The notes beneath the pieces were generated by a model that was not told the origin of the DNA, made no database searches, and was given only the letters and a program-made list of their open reading frames with translations. From positions 1-18,909 of the forward strand of contig JAENWY010000016.1 of assembly GCA_016649775.1 (NCBI GenBank): a stretch of 18,909 bases of DNA. The letters are read 5' to 3'. Below, one piece after another: positions 1 to 8,363 of this stretch. This DNA comes from Spirochaetaceae bacterium (GTDB taxonomy: Bacteria; Spirochaetota; Spirochaetia; Sphaerochaetales; Sphaerochaetaceae). The first letter of the stretch is position 1; each line of letters opens with the position of its first letter. The position numbers and the translations under genes were made by a program.

Positions 1-77
1 CCATCTCGAACACGGAAGTTAAGCACTCTTACGTCGATGGTACTACAATTATGTGGGAGAGTAGATAGTTGCCGGGC
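1..77 (+). rRNA. rrf: 5S ribosomal RNA, 3' part (partial)
   Basis: The window begins inside a 5S rRNA gene. The opening bases contain the conserved loop sequence CGAACACGGAAGTTAAGC. The segment ends in GCCGGGC, which would pair with the missing 5' strand of helix I. A T-run follows at once. The 5' part, and any 23S/16S genes, lie outside the window. The exact 3' end is estimated from the helix I closing strand and could be off by one or two bases. Confidence 0.93.
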
Positions 78-114
78 CTTTTTTTTTCTTTACGATTTTA
101 TTTATTTGAAAATT

Positions 115-140
115 GCATCCTTTTTGGGATGTTTTTTTTT
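115..140 (+). terminator. Rho-independent terminator of the rRNA operon
   Basis: A five-base-pair stem, CATCC (116-120) with GGATG (127-131), encloses a six-base loop and is followed by an uninterrupted run of nine T. A first T-run directly after the 5S gene (79-87) may help. The placement fits the end of the rRNA transcript. Confidence 0.75.
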
Positions 141-253
141 GTTTAAAGTTTATTGATTTCATTATGAAATTAATAAACCTGTAACTAGTTTTTTTAGATG
201 ATTTAAACTATCTTATATTTGAAAGAATTATATATATAAAAGAGGCATAAAAA

Positions 254-1444
254 GTGAATTCATTTTATGATTATATTTATTGGCGTGGTGACATTAGTAT
301 GTTAAATGATAAGTTTAACGAAATTGATGCAATGATTTTCTCTTTATTAAGTTATGTAAATTATTCTCATATTTTCCCAGAATTTTCAATTAAAAAACAG
401 GTTTCTATTGTAGATGTTGTTGCAGAATTTGAAAGTAAAAAAGTATTTGAAAAAGCTGAAAAAGAGTTAATAGATTTTGAAAAAGAATGTCTTAAATTGT
501 TAAAACTTTTATCAACTTATAATCGATATTCAAAAATACTTGTTACAGCATACCATGAGTCTTTTAAAATAGATAAAACAATTCAATTTGGTGCTTTGAC
601 TTTTATTCTTGAAGATGGAACTCTTGTTTTAGCTTATAGAGGAACTGACAATTCAATTATTGGGTGGAAAGAAAATTTTACAATGAGTTTAGATAAAACT
701 GTTGGTTCTCAAAAATATGGATTATCTTATATAAATATAGTTAAAGAGATAAACGAAAAAAATATTATATTAACAGGTCATTCTAAGGGTGGAAATGTTG
801 CAGTATATTCTGGATAAAAATCTGGAAAATCATTACAACACAGAATAAAAATGATTTATAATTTTGATGGTCCTGGATTTAATTCAAAAATAGTTACCAA
901 GGATGATTATAATAGTTTAGGTATTGATAAGATTATTACTTTGGTCCCTCAGTCTTCTATTGTAGGTATTTTACTGCAACATGAAGAACCTTATAGTGTG
1001 GTTTATTCTTCAAAAAAAACGGGGATTTTTCAACACTATCCAATGAGTTGGAAAGTTTGTCAAAAATCATTTAAAAGAATTGAAGAATTTAAAAATAGTT
1101 CATTATATTTTGATGAAACAATACATACTTTTCTTGAGCAAATGAATGAAGATGAATTAACCTTATTTGTTGATACCTTGTTCACTACTGCTCAAGTTGG
1201 TGGTGCAGTTAATTTGAAAGATTTATTGAAGAATCCAGCTAAAACAATAAGTGCTATGAGAAAATTTTATAATGAAATTCCTATTGAAATAAGAAAACAA
1301 ATTGAAACATTTATTAAGGCTTTTATTAAAATTTCAATTCAAGTTTCTACAGAAGGATCAAAAAAACAATTAGGATTGAATAGACATAAGAAACAAGATA
1401 TTAAAATTAAGAATTTAAATGTAGAACTTGATGGTCTTATTTAG
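254..1444 (+). pseudogene. DUF2974 (Mbeg1-like) alpha/beta-hydrolase gene split by an in-frame stop
   Basis: Two open stretches in the same frame (254-817 and from 851) are separated only by a TAA at 815-817. Read through, the gene has about 395 codons, the usual size of Mbeg1-like (DUF2974) lipase-fold proteins. Family marks include YWRGDIS near the N-terminus, a lipase elbow GHSKGGN with candidate nucleophile Ser177, and YNFDGPGF and VPQSSIVGIL after the stop. The break lies in the segment joining the nucleophile elbow to the NFDGPGF motif. The N-terminal fragment alone therefore lacks the distal half of the fold. The start is GTG at 254, with AGAGG at 241-245 eight bases upstream. A single substitution would explain the break, so decay looks recent. 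The family's biochemical role is not firmly known. Sequencing error or strain-level variation cannot be excluded. Confidence 0.85.
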
Positions 1445-1465
1445 TTTCTAAATAAAAGAAAAATA

Positions 1466-2557
1466 TTGAATACTACTGATGATTATATACATTGGCGTAG
1501 TGATATACCTTTCTCAAAATGCTCTATAAATGAAATAGATGCATTAATATTTGTTTTATTATCTAATATTGAATATATTTATGTATTCAAACAATTTTAT
1601 TTAGATAAACAAATACTTTTACCAGAAATTGTTTATTATTTATCAAAGTTCGGAAAAAAATTGAAGTCCTTTAAGGATTTGTGCAAATTTGAAAGACTTG
1701 CTACTGCAGATTTTTTTTATATAGAAGACTTTTTGATGGAAAGAATTATATTCAATTTTTAGCTATCTCTTTCATTATTGATGATGATTCTATAGCAGTA
1801 TCTTTTAGAGCAACAGAGGTTAGGCTACCTTAGTTGGGTGGAAAGAAGATTTTGTAATGAGCTTTAAGTCAATAGTTGAGGCTCAGCAGGATTGTCTTGA
1901 TTCTATCTATGATATATCAAAGATTGAAACTAAATGAATTATCACGTGTGGCTATTCAAAAGTAGTAAATCGGGTTATTTATACTGCTTTAAAAGCCTCA
2001 AAAAAACCTTATAAGATTAATTTTCTAAAGTTTTTACCTTTGAAGTTTATTGGTTAATAAAAAAATATTCTTTCTGGTGAATTTGAGAATTTTGGAGTAA
2101 ATCAAATAACTACTATCGTTCCTCAATCATCTATAGGTGGAATATTAATGAAACATGAATAACTTATTAATGTATTATATTCATTTAATAAGATAGGTGC
2201 TTTCAAATATTATTTCCTTTCTTGGGAAGTCTGACCAAATAAATTTTAAAGATTAGATTGTCCAAAATATTTATTTATCAAAAAGATTTGATGAAACTGA
2301 AAGATATTTTTTAGAATCAATGAGTGATGAGGAAATGGAGAAAATTATTGATGCACTATTTGAAATGTTTCTTGAAAAGGAGTATCAACTTTAGAAATTA
2401 ATCCTCTAAAACGATTTCAGCAACACCTAGTGTTCAGCAAAAAACTCCTACGGAATATCAATATATTTTAGAATAATTAGTTAAAGCTATGATAAAAGCT
2501 TCAATACACGTAAATATTGGACTAAGAAAAACATCAAATAGAGTAAATAATATTTAG
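1466..2557 (+). pseudogene. Second, heavily decayed DUF2974 (Mbeg1-like) copy
   Basis: This is a tandem paralogue of the preceding gene. It opens with 98 readable codons from TTG 1466 (DDYIHWRSDIP, NEIDALIFVLLS), matching the N-terminus of the first copy almost position for position. The frame then breaks repeatedly. Recognisable pieces continue in order: FRATEV near 1806; GWKEDF-like and MSF coding near 1836-1870; a degraded elbow CGYSKVVN at 1947-1970, for GHSKGGN; ITTIVPQSSIGGILMKHE near 2107-2160; and RFDETERYFLESMSDEEMEK near 2285-2345. It ends at a TAG at 2555-2557. Many stops and frameshifts, and loss of both elbow glycines, mean no functional product is expected. It is much older damage than in copy one. 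Confidence 0.85.
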
Positions 2558-2601
2558 TTTTTTAAGATTAAGTGAATTATTTATATAAAAATAATGTAAA
2601 A

Positions 2602-2629
2602 TTGAAAAAAACATCAAATTTTTTATAAT
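2602..2629 (+). promoter_or_regulatory. Predicted sigma-70 promoter for the condensation-like gene
   Basis: TTGAAA (2602-2607), a 16-base spacer and a perfect TATAAT (2624-2629) lie 50 bases before the ATG at 2680. In such AT-rich DNA a TATAAT is weak evidence alone, but the paired -35 box and position are good. The predicted transcript would start near 2636. Confidence 0.55.
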
Positions 2630-2679
2630 AATATTACTTTTCTCTTTCTAAGTGATGATTTCTGATTTAATATAATAAT

Positions 2680-3816
2680 ATGAGTTATGAAATAATATTA
2701 AATAGATATACCCTTGGGGATGAAAGTGCGGCAAATGCACTTAGTGTTGGTTTCGGTGGAAGTAGATCCTTTGATGATATAAATAAAAATCTCGAAAGAG
2801 CCCTTTCATTATATCCTTTAACATGTTCTACTATTAACATAGAAAAGGGGAAGCCTTATTTTAAGAAAAAAGATAAACCTTTAATTAATTTTGAAAGAGT
2901 TTCCCAAAGTGATAAAGTGTGGATAACAAAACAAATTGCTATTCCTTTTGATTTAAAAAATGGTGAATTTTTGAGATTTGCGTTAGCAGGTGAAAATAAT
3001 TTTGTTATATATGCTCATCCTATAATCTCTGATTCACGAGGTCTTGTAGCATTTGCAAAAGCAGTGCTTAGCAAAGAATATGTATCTACTGAGTTCTATT
3101 TTCCTAAAGTGGATGATATTCATTTAAACATTGCTGATAAGTTTAAACTAAGATCTTTAATAAGATCTAAGGGCATTAATATTTTATCAGATAAAGCTCC
3201 TCTTAAATTAAAAAGTGTAAGCTTAAAAAGTGAAATAATTTTTCGCCTTTGTTCTGGTGAAAAAGTAAGTTTATTATCTTTTTTTATAACTACCGCCTTA
3301 TCATTAAATAAAACAAAGAGGAAAAAAATTGCTGTTCCTTATTGTGAAAAGGATAACTTTGATGATATTCTGATAAACGATTCTAGAATTTTTGCTTTTA
3401 ATAGAGGTTTTGAACCTAGATTGAAATTTTATGATAATGCGGGAGAGATAGATAAATTTTTCGAATCAATAATAAGTAAAAAGAGTTATAGAAAGAATTC
3501 TTTTCTTTTTTCAAAATTATCTGATAATAATTTAGATAATCCAATCAAAAGTAAGAAAGTTTATAACTATATTCACTCAGATATGTGCTTTGATGTCTTA
3601 AATACTATTAATGATGATGATATAATAAAGACATTGCGGTTTTATCCTTCTTCTTCTTTTATAGATAATAATTTTGGCATATGTGTAGTAGATAACGCAA
3701 TTACAATTTCTACGGTATTACATAATGAAAAAGGTGAAAAATTATTTAATGATTTCCAATCAACAATTAATTTACTATCTAAAGAAGCTGCAAGACAATT
3801 TAAGAATTTAAAATAA
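2680..3816 (+). CDS. Condensation/alcohol-acetyltransferase-like protein with degenerate active-site motif
   Basis: This 378-residue soluble protein resembles the CoA-dependent acyltransferase/condensation-domain superfamily. PFDLKNGEFLRFAL (89-102) matches the strand that normally precedes the catalytic HHxxxDG. The motif itself here reads HPIISDS (113-119). The second, catalytic histidine is Pro114 and the glycine is Ser119; only His113 and Asp118 remain. A later segment, FIDNNFGICVVDNAITISTVLHNEKG, resembles the C-terminal half of the fold. The length fits one full two-lobed domain, and no carrier protein or adenylation domain lies nearby. No Shine-Dalgarno sequence precedes the ATG at 2680, and no better in-frame start was found. 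The Nudix-like gene follows after a 53-base gap and may be co-transcribed. The fold call is moderately confident. Acyltransferase activity is doubtful and the substrate is unknown. Confidence 0.6.
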   Translation: MSYEIILNRYTLGDESAANALSVGFGGSRSFDDINKNLERALSLYPLTCSTINIEKGKPYFKKKDKPLINFERVSQSDKVWITKQIAIPFDLKNGEFLRFALAGENNFVIYAHPIISDSRGLVAFAKAVLSKEYVSTEFYFPKVDDIHLNIADKFKLRSLIRSKGINILSDKAPLKLKSVSLKSEIIFRLCSGEKVSLLSFFITTALSLNKTKRKKIAVPYCEKDNFDDILINDSRIFAFNRGFEPRLKFYDNAGEIDKFFESIISKKSYRKNSFLFSKLSDNNLDNPIKSKKVYNYIHSDMCFDVLNTINDDDIIKTLRFYPSSSFIDNNFGICVVDNAITISTVLHNEKGEKLFNDFQSTINLLSKEAARQFKNLK

Positions 3817-3869
3817 ATAAGAGGGAACAATAAAAGGAAATTTATTAACGGAGGTAAATTGTTATTAAA

Positions 3870-4250
3870 ATGAAAAATAAAATTTGTGCAATTATTAAAA
3901 ATAAAGGCAAGATTTTGATGGTATATGACAGTTCATCAACAGAGTTTAATCAGTTTCAGTTTCCAAAAATTGAAATAAAAGAGAATGAAAAAGAAGAATT
4001 TTCATTTTTTAGTAAAATGAAAGAAAAATATGGTGTCAAAGGAAAGACAAAAGATCAAATAATCTGTATTATATCACATAGTTATGAAGAGTATGAGTTA
4101 ATACTACATTTGATACAAATTGATTTATGTGATTGTACTATTAATGTTAATACTTTGGATGCGAAATGGTTAAGCATTAATCAGATTTGGAAAGTGCCAT
4201 TGGCACCTACTGATGTAACAGTGGCTCAAATAATTTTTGAGCAAAATTAA
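3870..4250 (+). CDS. MutT-like Nudix-fold protein with degenerate Nudix box
   Basis: A 126-residue protein with the layout of small MutT-type Nudix proteins. It has an N-terminal strand, KICAIIKNKGKILMVY, and a helix region beginning PKIEIKENEKEEF (the slot of PGGKIEEGE). It also has the strands HSYEEYELILHLIQIDL and AKWLSINQIWKVPL, then a C-terminal helix. In active enzymes the box ends REUxEExG(U); here the aligned residues are SKMKEKYGV, so the Arg, the Glu after it and one metal-binding Glu are gone. One Glu of the EE pair and the box's final Gly remain. Hydrolysis of nucleoside diphosphate derivatives (for example 8-oxo-dGTP) is therefore unlikely; a binding or regulatory role is possible. 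A GGAGG at 3850-3854 sits 15 bases before the ATG, slightly far. The gene ends at a terminator, so it closes a possible two-gene operon. Confidence 0.6.
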   Translation: MKNKICAIIKNKGKILMVYDSSSTEFNQFQFPKIEIKENEKEEFSFFSKMKEKYGVKGKTKDQIICIISHSYEEYELILHLIQIDLCDCTINVNTLDAKWLSINQIWKVPLAPTDVTVAQIIFEQN

Positions 4251-4276
4251 TAATATATAAATATTACTAAAAAGCT

Positions 4277-4310
4277 GAGGACCAATAATAAAAATGGCCT
4301 CTCTTTTTTT
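4277..4310 (+). terminator. Rho-independent terminator after the Nudix-like gene
   Basis: GAGGACC (4277-4283) pairs with GGCCTC (4296-4301), with one bulged A, across a 12-base loop. A seven-T run at 4304-4310 follows. It separates the condensation/Nudix pair from typA. Confidence 0.65.
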
Positions 4311-4333
4311 GAGATAATAGAGAAAGAATTTAA

Positions 4334-4359
4334 ATGATAAAAGAATGGTTTTTTATCAT
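4334..4359 (+). promoter_or_regulatory. Perfect hairpin in the typA leader
   Basis: Two nine-base arms, ATGATAAAA (4334-4342) and TTTTATCAT (4351-4359), pair perfectly around the loop GAATGGTT. The hairpin ends 25 bases before the typA start codon and leaves the AAAGG ribosome site (4372-4376) exposed. No T-run follows, so it is not a terminator. It could be a leader RNA element or a protein-binding palindrome. Its function is unknown. Confidence 0.4.
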
Positions 4360-4383
4360 GTTTAGGATTTTAAAGGAAAAAAG

Positions 4384-6216
4384 ATGATTAAAACTAACGA
4401 CGCTATAAGGAATATTGCAATTATAGCACACGTTGACCACGGTAAAACAACATTAGTTGACGCATTATTTCGTCAATCAGGTTCAGCAAGTGCGGATTCT
4501 CAAGATAGAATTATGGATAGTGGTACCATTGAAAGAGAAAGGGGTATTACTATTAGCGCAAAAAACTGTGCTATCAATTGGAAAGATGTAAAAGTTAATG
4601 TTATTGATACACCAGGACACGCAGACTTTGGTGGTGAAGTAGAAAGAGCATTATCTATGGTAGATGGTGTAGTTCTATTAGTTGATGCAGCTGAAGGCCC
4701 TCTTCCCCAAACAAGATTTGTGCTACAAAAAGCTTTGAAACTAGGTTTAAAACCAATTGTTATTATTAACAAGATTGATAGAGCTGATGCTAGACCAAAA
4801 GAAGTTTTAGATGAAGTATATGATTTATTATTTGAATTAAGTGATAATGAAGAATTATTAGATTCTCCTGTGTTTTTTGCAAATGGTAGAGATGGTATTT
4901 GTGGAAGAGACATAGATCATTTAAGTAATAATTTACATCCATTACTTGATTCAATTCTTGAATATATCCCAGCTCCTGTTTATGACGATGAGGAACCTTT
5001 CCAAATGTTAGTTAGTGATTTATCATACAGTGATTTCTTAGGACGTCTTGCTATTGGTAAAATTATTAATGGTTCAGCAACTGTTAACGAACAATTAGTT
5101 TGTCTTGAAAAAGACAATATAGTAAGAACTTTAAGAGTTTCTAAACTACATGCTTATGATGGTCCAACTTATCACGAAGTACAAAAAATCATTAGTGGTG
5201 ATATTGTAGTATTAGCTGGTGTTGATAATGTTTCAATAGGTGATACTATTTGTACAAAAGAAAGTCCTAAAGTATTACCTCGAATTCAGGTTGATGAACC
5301 TACAGTAGCTATGCAATTTAGTAAGAATGTTTCTCCAATTGCAGGTACTGAAGGAACACAATTAACTAGTGGAAAAATCTGGGCACGACTTGAAAAAGAA
5401 GCTCTTCGTAATGTTTCAATTAAAGTTGAAAAAAATGAAGATGATTCTTTTACTGTAAAAGGCCGTGGTGAATTCCAGATGGCAATTATTATTGAGGAAA
5501 TGAGAAGAGAAGGATTTGAACTATGTGTTGGTCGTCCTCGTATTATTTTCCATCGTGATGAAAATGGTCAAAAAACAGAACCTATTGAATTTGTAGATAT
5601 TGATTGTCCTGAAATTTATTCAGGATCAGTTATGGATAAACTTGCAAAAAGAAAAGCTAAGATGAGTGATATAACTTATAATGGCGAAAGGGTTAAGATG
5701 AGATTTGAAGCTCCTGCACGTGGTTTAATTGGTTATAGAGATGAATTCTTAACTGATACTCGTGGTATGGGTATTATGAACTCTTGGATTAAAGGTTATG
5801 AAGCTTATAAAGGTGATTTCCCCTCCCGTCTCAATGGTTCTTTAATTAGTGACAGAAATGGTTCAGCAATTCCTTATGCTTTATTTAATTTTGAAGATCG
5901 TGGTACTCTATTCATTGTTCCTGGTGAACCTGTTTATGAAGGTTTGATTATAGGTCTTAGAAATAAAGAAGGGGATTTGCTTTTAAACCCAACAAAGACT
6001 AAAAAGCTTTCAAATATGAGAGCCTCTGGTAAGGATGAAGCTGTAACGGTAACTCCTATTACCAAGTTAACTCTTGAACAGTCACTTCAATTTATCAAAG
6101 ATGATGAATTAGTAGAAATTACTCCTGAATCAATTCGTATGTGTAAAAAGATTTTAAATGCACAAGCTAGAAAAATGTTTGAATCAAGAGGTTCAATTCC
6201 TCATTACATACATTAA
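4384..6216 (+). CDS. typA: Translational GTPase TypA/BipA
   Basis: Ribosome-associated GTPase of the EF-G/LepA family. It acts in ribosome biogenesis and stress or cold adaptation in studied bacteria. At 610 residues it has the normal TypA length. G-domain motifs are all present: AHVDHGKTT (15-23, P-loop), RERGITI (switch I), DTPGHADF (G3) and NKID (G4). These are followed by beta-barrel domain II, the EF-G-like domain with GRGEFQMAIIIEEMRREG, and the TypA-specific C-terminus with ARGLIGYRDEFLTDTRG. The start at 4384 is supported by AAAGG seven bases upstream. It lies alone between two terminators, so it appears monocistronic, with a hairpin in its leader. Nothing looks damaged. Confidence 0.97.
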   Translation: MIKTNDAIRNIAIIAHVDHGKTTLVDALFRQSGSASADSQDRIMDSGTIERERGITISAKNCAINWKDVKVNVIDTPGHADFGGEVERALSMVDGVVLLVDAAEGPLPQTRFVLQKALKLGLKPIVIINKIDRADARPKEVLDEVYDLLFELSDNEELLDSPVFFANGRDGICGRDIDHLSNNLHPLLDSILEYIPAPVYDDEEPFQMLVSDLSYSDFLGRLAIGKIINGSATVNEQLVCLEKDNIVRTLRVSKLHAYDGPTYHEVQKIISGDIVVLAGVDNVSIGDTICTKESPKVLPRIQVDEPTVAMQFSKNVSPIAGTEGTQLTSGKIWARLEKEALRNVSIKVEKNEDDSFTVKGRGEFQMAIIIEEMRREGFELCVGRPRIIFHRDENGQKTEPIEFVDIDCPEIYSGSVMDKLAKRKAKMSDITYNGERVKMRFEAPARGLIGYRDEFLTDTRGMGIMNSWIKGYEAYKGDFPSRLNGSLISDRNGSAIPYALFNFEDRGTLFIVPGEPVYEGLIIGLRNKEGDLLLNPTKTKKLSNMRASGKDEAVTVTPITKLTLEQSLQFIKDDELVEITPESIRMCKKILNAQARKMFESRGSIPHYIH

Positions 6217-6239
6217 AATAGTAATAGTTTAATTATAAT

Positions 6240-6280
6240 GGCTTTTAATAGATATTTTATATTTATTAAAAGTCCTTTTT
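6240..6280 (+). terminator. Rho-independent terminator of typA
   Basis: GGCTTTTAATA (6240-6250) pairs with TATTAAAAGTCC (6264-6275), with a small mismatch beside the closing G-C pairs. TTTTT follows at 6276-6280. It begins 23 bases after the typA stop. Confidence 0.6.
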
Positions 6281-6293
6281 ATTTTATATAATC

Positions 6294-6334
6294 GCAAAAA
6301 AATGAAGATTTCTATTAATTTGAAATCTTCATTT
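6294..6334 (-). terminator. Rho-independent terminator of exoA (minus strand)
   Basis: A perfect 13-base-pair stem, AAATGAAGATTTC (6300-6312) with GAAATCTTCATTT (6322-6334), has a nine-base loop. The A-run at 6294-6302 becomes a U-run on the minus strand, which is the exoA direction. It may also block typA read-through. Confidence 0.75.
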
Positions 6335-6428
6335 AAAATTTTAATGTGATTTGAATAATTAACAATTAAAATATTTCATAAAATTGTTTAATTTTTTTTA
6401 TATATTCAGTTCTTTATAACAAAATTAA

Positions 6429-7193
6429 TTATAGAGATATTTCCATATAAACTGGTGCATGATCAGATCCTAAAATCTTGTCATCTATATCACTTTTTAT
6501 TATTTTATCTTTAATTTTCTCAGATACTAACCAATAATCAAGTCTCCATCCGATGTTCTTGTCTCTTGCTTTAAATCTATAACTCCACCAACTGTAACGA
6601 TTTGTAACATCTGGTTGGAGAAATCTAAAAGAATCAATTAAGCCAATGGAAAGAAGATTAGTAAAACCATCTCTTTCTTGAATTGAGTATCCCGCATGAC
6701 CTTCATTAGATTTTGGATTTTTTAAATCTATTGGGTTATGTGCTACGTTGAAATCACCACATACTAAAACTGGTTTTTCTTTTCCTTTTTTTTCTATGAA
6801 GTCTGCAAAACACTTATCCCATTCCATACGAAGATCTATTCTTGCTAACTTATCTTTGCTATTAGGTGTATAGACACATAAAACAAAATAATCATCATAT
6901 TCGGCTAAGACTGTTCTTCCTTCATTATCAAGTTCATGACCTATTCCAAATGTTACCTTAAGTGGTTTTTCCTTTGAATATATAGCTGTTCCACTATATC
7001 CCTTTCGCTCAGCATAATTAAAATAACTAGTAAAACCTTCAGGGTGAAAAGAATATTGACCTTCTGATAATTTAATTTCTTGTAAACAAAAAACGTCTGC
7101 ATTTATTTTATAAAAGTAGTCCTTAAAGCCTTTTTTGTCTGCAGCTCTAATTCCATTTACATTCCATGAAACAAGTTTAAGTAATTTATTCAT
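6429..7193 (-). CDS. exoA: Exodeoxyribonuclease III / AP endonuclease (ExoA/Xth family)
   Basis: Mg-dependent abasic-site endonuclease and 3'-5' exonuclease for base-excision repair. The 254-residue length is typical of the ExoA/Xth family. Motifs are in order: LVSWNVNGIRA (7-17, Asn11), LQEIK (37-41, metal ligand Glu39), SGTAIYSK, CGDFNVAHN with the catalytic Asp and Asn, GWRLDYWLVSE, and the terminal GSDHAPVYMEI carrying catalytic His245. All catalytic residues are present. The ATG at 7193 has AAAGGA six bases upstream. The gene runs convergent to typA. It lies downstream of asnA but is separated from it by a terminator, so it is probably transcribed on its own. Confidence 0.96.
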   Translation of the reverse strand: MNKLLKLVSWNVNGIRAADKKGFKDYFYKINADVFCLQEIKLSEGQYSFHPEGFTSYFNYAERKGYSGTAIYSKEKPLKVTFGIGHELDNEGRTVLAEYDDYFVLCVYTPNSKDKLARIDLRMEWDKCFADFIEKKGKEKPVLVCGDFNVAHNPIDLKNPKSNEGHAGYSIQERDGFTNLLSIGLIDSFRFLQPDVTNRYSWWSYRFKARDKNIGWRLDYWLVSEKIKDKIIKSDIDDKILGSDHAPVYMEISL

Positions 7194-7261
7194 AATTTAT
7201 CCTTTATTTAAAATATATTGTTTTTGAAATTATTTAAAGCCTTTATATTTTAAAAAATATA

Positions 7262-7292
7262 AATAAAAAAATCAGATACCCTGGTATCTGAC
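7262..7292 (-). terminator. Rho-independent terminator of asnA (minus strand)
   Basis: TCAGATACC (7272-7280) is complementary to GGTATCTGA (7283-7291). The seven outer pairs give a stem with a six-base loop. The A-rich run at 7262-7271 supplies the U-tract on the minus strand. It lies between the end of asnA and exoA. Confidence 0.7.
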
Positions 7293-7328
7293 TTTTAGCT
7301 TAAATAAAAATAAATAGTATTTGTAATA

Positions 7329-8363
7329 CTACATTAGTGGAATATTTAACTCAGATGCTTCTTTAATTGTTTTATCATCCCAAGTAGATGCCTGAACTTC
7401 TGCAATGTGAGCTTTATTTAATAAATACATGCATAATCTGCTTTGTCCTATACCTCCACCAATAGTCTGTGGGAATTCACCTTTAAGTAGTCTGCTATGC
7501 CAGTAAAGTTGAGCTCTTTCTTTACAATTACAAAGAGTTAATTGTTTTTCTAAAGCTTCCTTACTTACACGAATACCCATAGATGATAATTCTAATGAAT
7601 CGTTTCTTACTTGATCCCAAACAATTATATCGCCATTTAATCCTTTATAGCCAACTTTTGATTCTGATGACCAATCATCATAGTCAGGAGCTCTTCCTCC
7701 ATGTTTTACACCATCTGCTAAAGGAGAACCGATGCCAATAATGAAAATAGCACCATATTTTTTAGCTAATTTTTTTTCTCTTTCTTCAGGTGTTAGTTCA
7801 GGATACATTTTTTGTGCATCTTCACTATGAATAAAAACAATCTCTTCAGGTAGTTTATTATAAGTTGAGGGGAAAGTTTCTCTTACTAAAAATTCAGTTC
7901 TTTTCATTGCTTCATAAACTTTTGTAACAGTTTTAATTAAAAATTGTAAATCTCTATCTTCTACATTCATTACTAATTCCCAATCCCATTGATCAACATA
8001 AATTGAGTGAATAGCATCAATATCGTCATCCGGTCGGATAGCGTTCATATCTGTATATAGACCATGATTAGCTGTATATCCATAATCTGCTAAAACCATT
8101 CTTTTCCATTTAGCTAGTGATTGAACAATTTCCATTTCTTTATTATTCATATTACCAATTTCAAATCGAACAGGTCTTTCAGTTCCGTTTAAATCATCAT
8201 TTATTCCAGAACCTTTTGGAACAAAAAGAGGACTTGTTACTCTTGAAAGTTGAAGCTCTCCAGATAATTCTCTTTCAAATGTATCTTTTATGATTTTTAT
8301 AGCCTTTTCGGTTTGTCTAATATCTAGAACAGGTGAATACCCTTCAGGAAAGTTTTTTCTCAT
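7329..8363 (-). CDS. asnA: Aspartate--ammonia ligase (asparagine synthetase A)
   Basis: ATP-dependent synthesis of L-asparagine from L-aspartate and free ammonia, releasing AMP and PPi; cytosolic. The 344 residues are close to the E. coli AsnA length (about 330). The class II aminoacyl-tRNA-synthetase-like fold is recognisable through VTSPLFVPKGSGINDDLNG near the N-terminus, WKRMVLADYGY, DDIDAIHSIYVDQWDWE and the C-terminal GGGIGQSRLCMYLL. The ATG at 8363 follows GGAG by six bases. The gene is divergent from the parA-like gene across a 540-base gap and has its own terminator. It belongs to the class using ammonia rather than glutamine. It looks intact. Confidence 0.97.
   Translation of the reverse strand: MRKNFPEGYSPVLDIRQTEKAIKIIKDTFERELSGELQLSRVTSPLFVPKGSGINDDLNGTERPVRFEIGNMNNKEMEIVQSLAKWKRMVLADYGYTANHGLYTDMNAIRPDDDIDAIHSIYVDQWDWELVMNVEDRDLQFLIKTVTKVYEAMKRTEFLVRETFPSTYNKLPEEIVFIHSEDAQKMYPELTPEEREKKLAKKYGAIFIIGIGSPLADGVKHGGRAPDYDDWSSESKVGYKGLNGDIIVWDQVRNDSLELSSMGIRVSKEALEKQLTLCNCKERAQLYWHSRLLKGEFPQTIGGGIGQSRLCMYLLNKAHIAEVQASTWDDKTIKEASELNIPLM

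Noticed and set aside
815..817. Programmed read-through or a reassigned TAA codon in the first DUF2974 gene
   Set aside because: Other genes in the window end in TAA with no extension, the stop has no typical read-through context, and the neighbouring paralogue is plainly decaying.
3864..3866. ATT as start codon for the Nudix-like gene
   Set aside because: It sits nine bases from GGAGG, better than the ATG at 3870, but ATT starts are very rare and the change is only two residues.
6361..6388. Inverted repeat AACAATT/AATTGTT as a second exoA terminator
   Set aside because: The stem is seven A/T-rich pairs with a 14-base loop and no U-tract on the minus strand.
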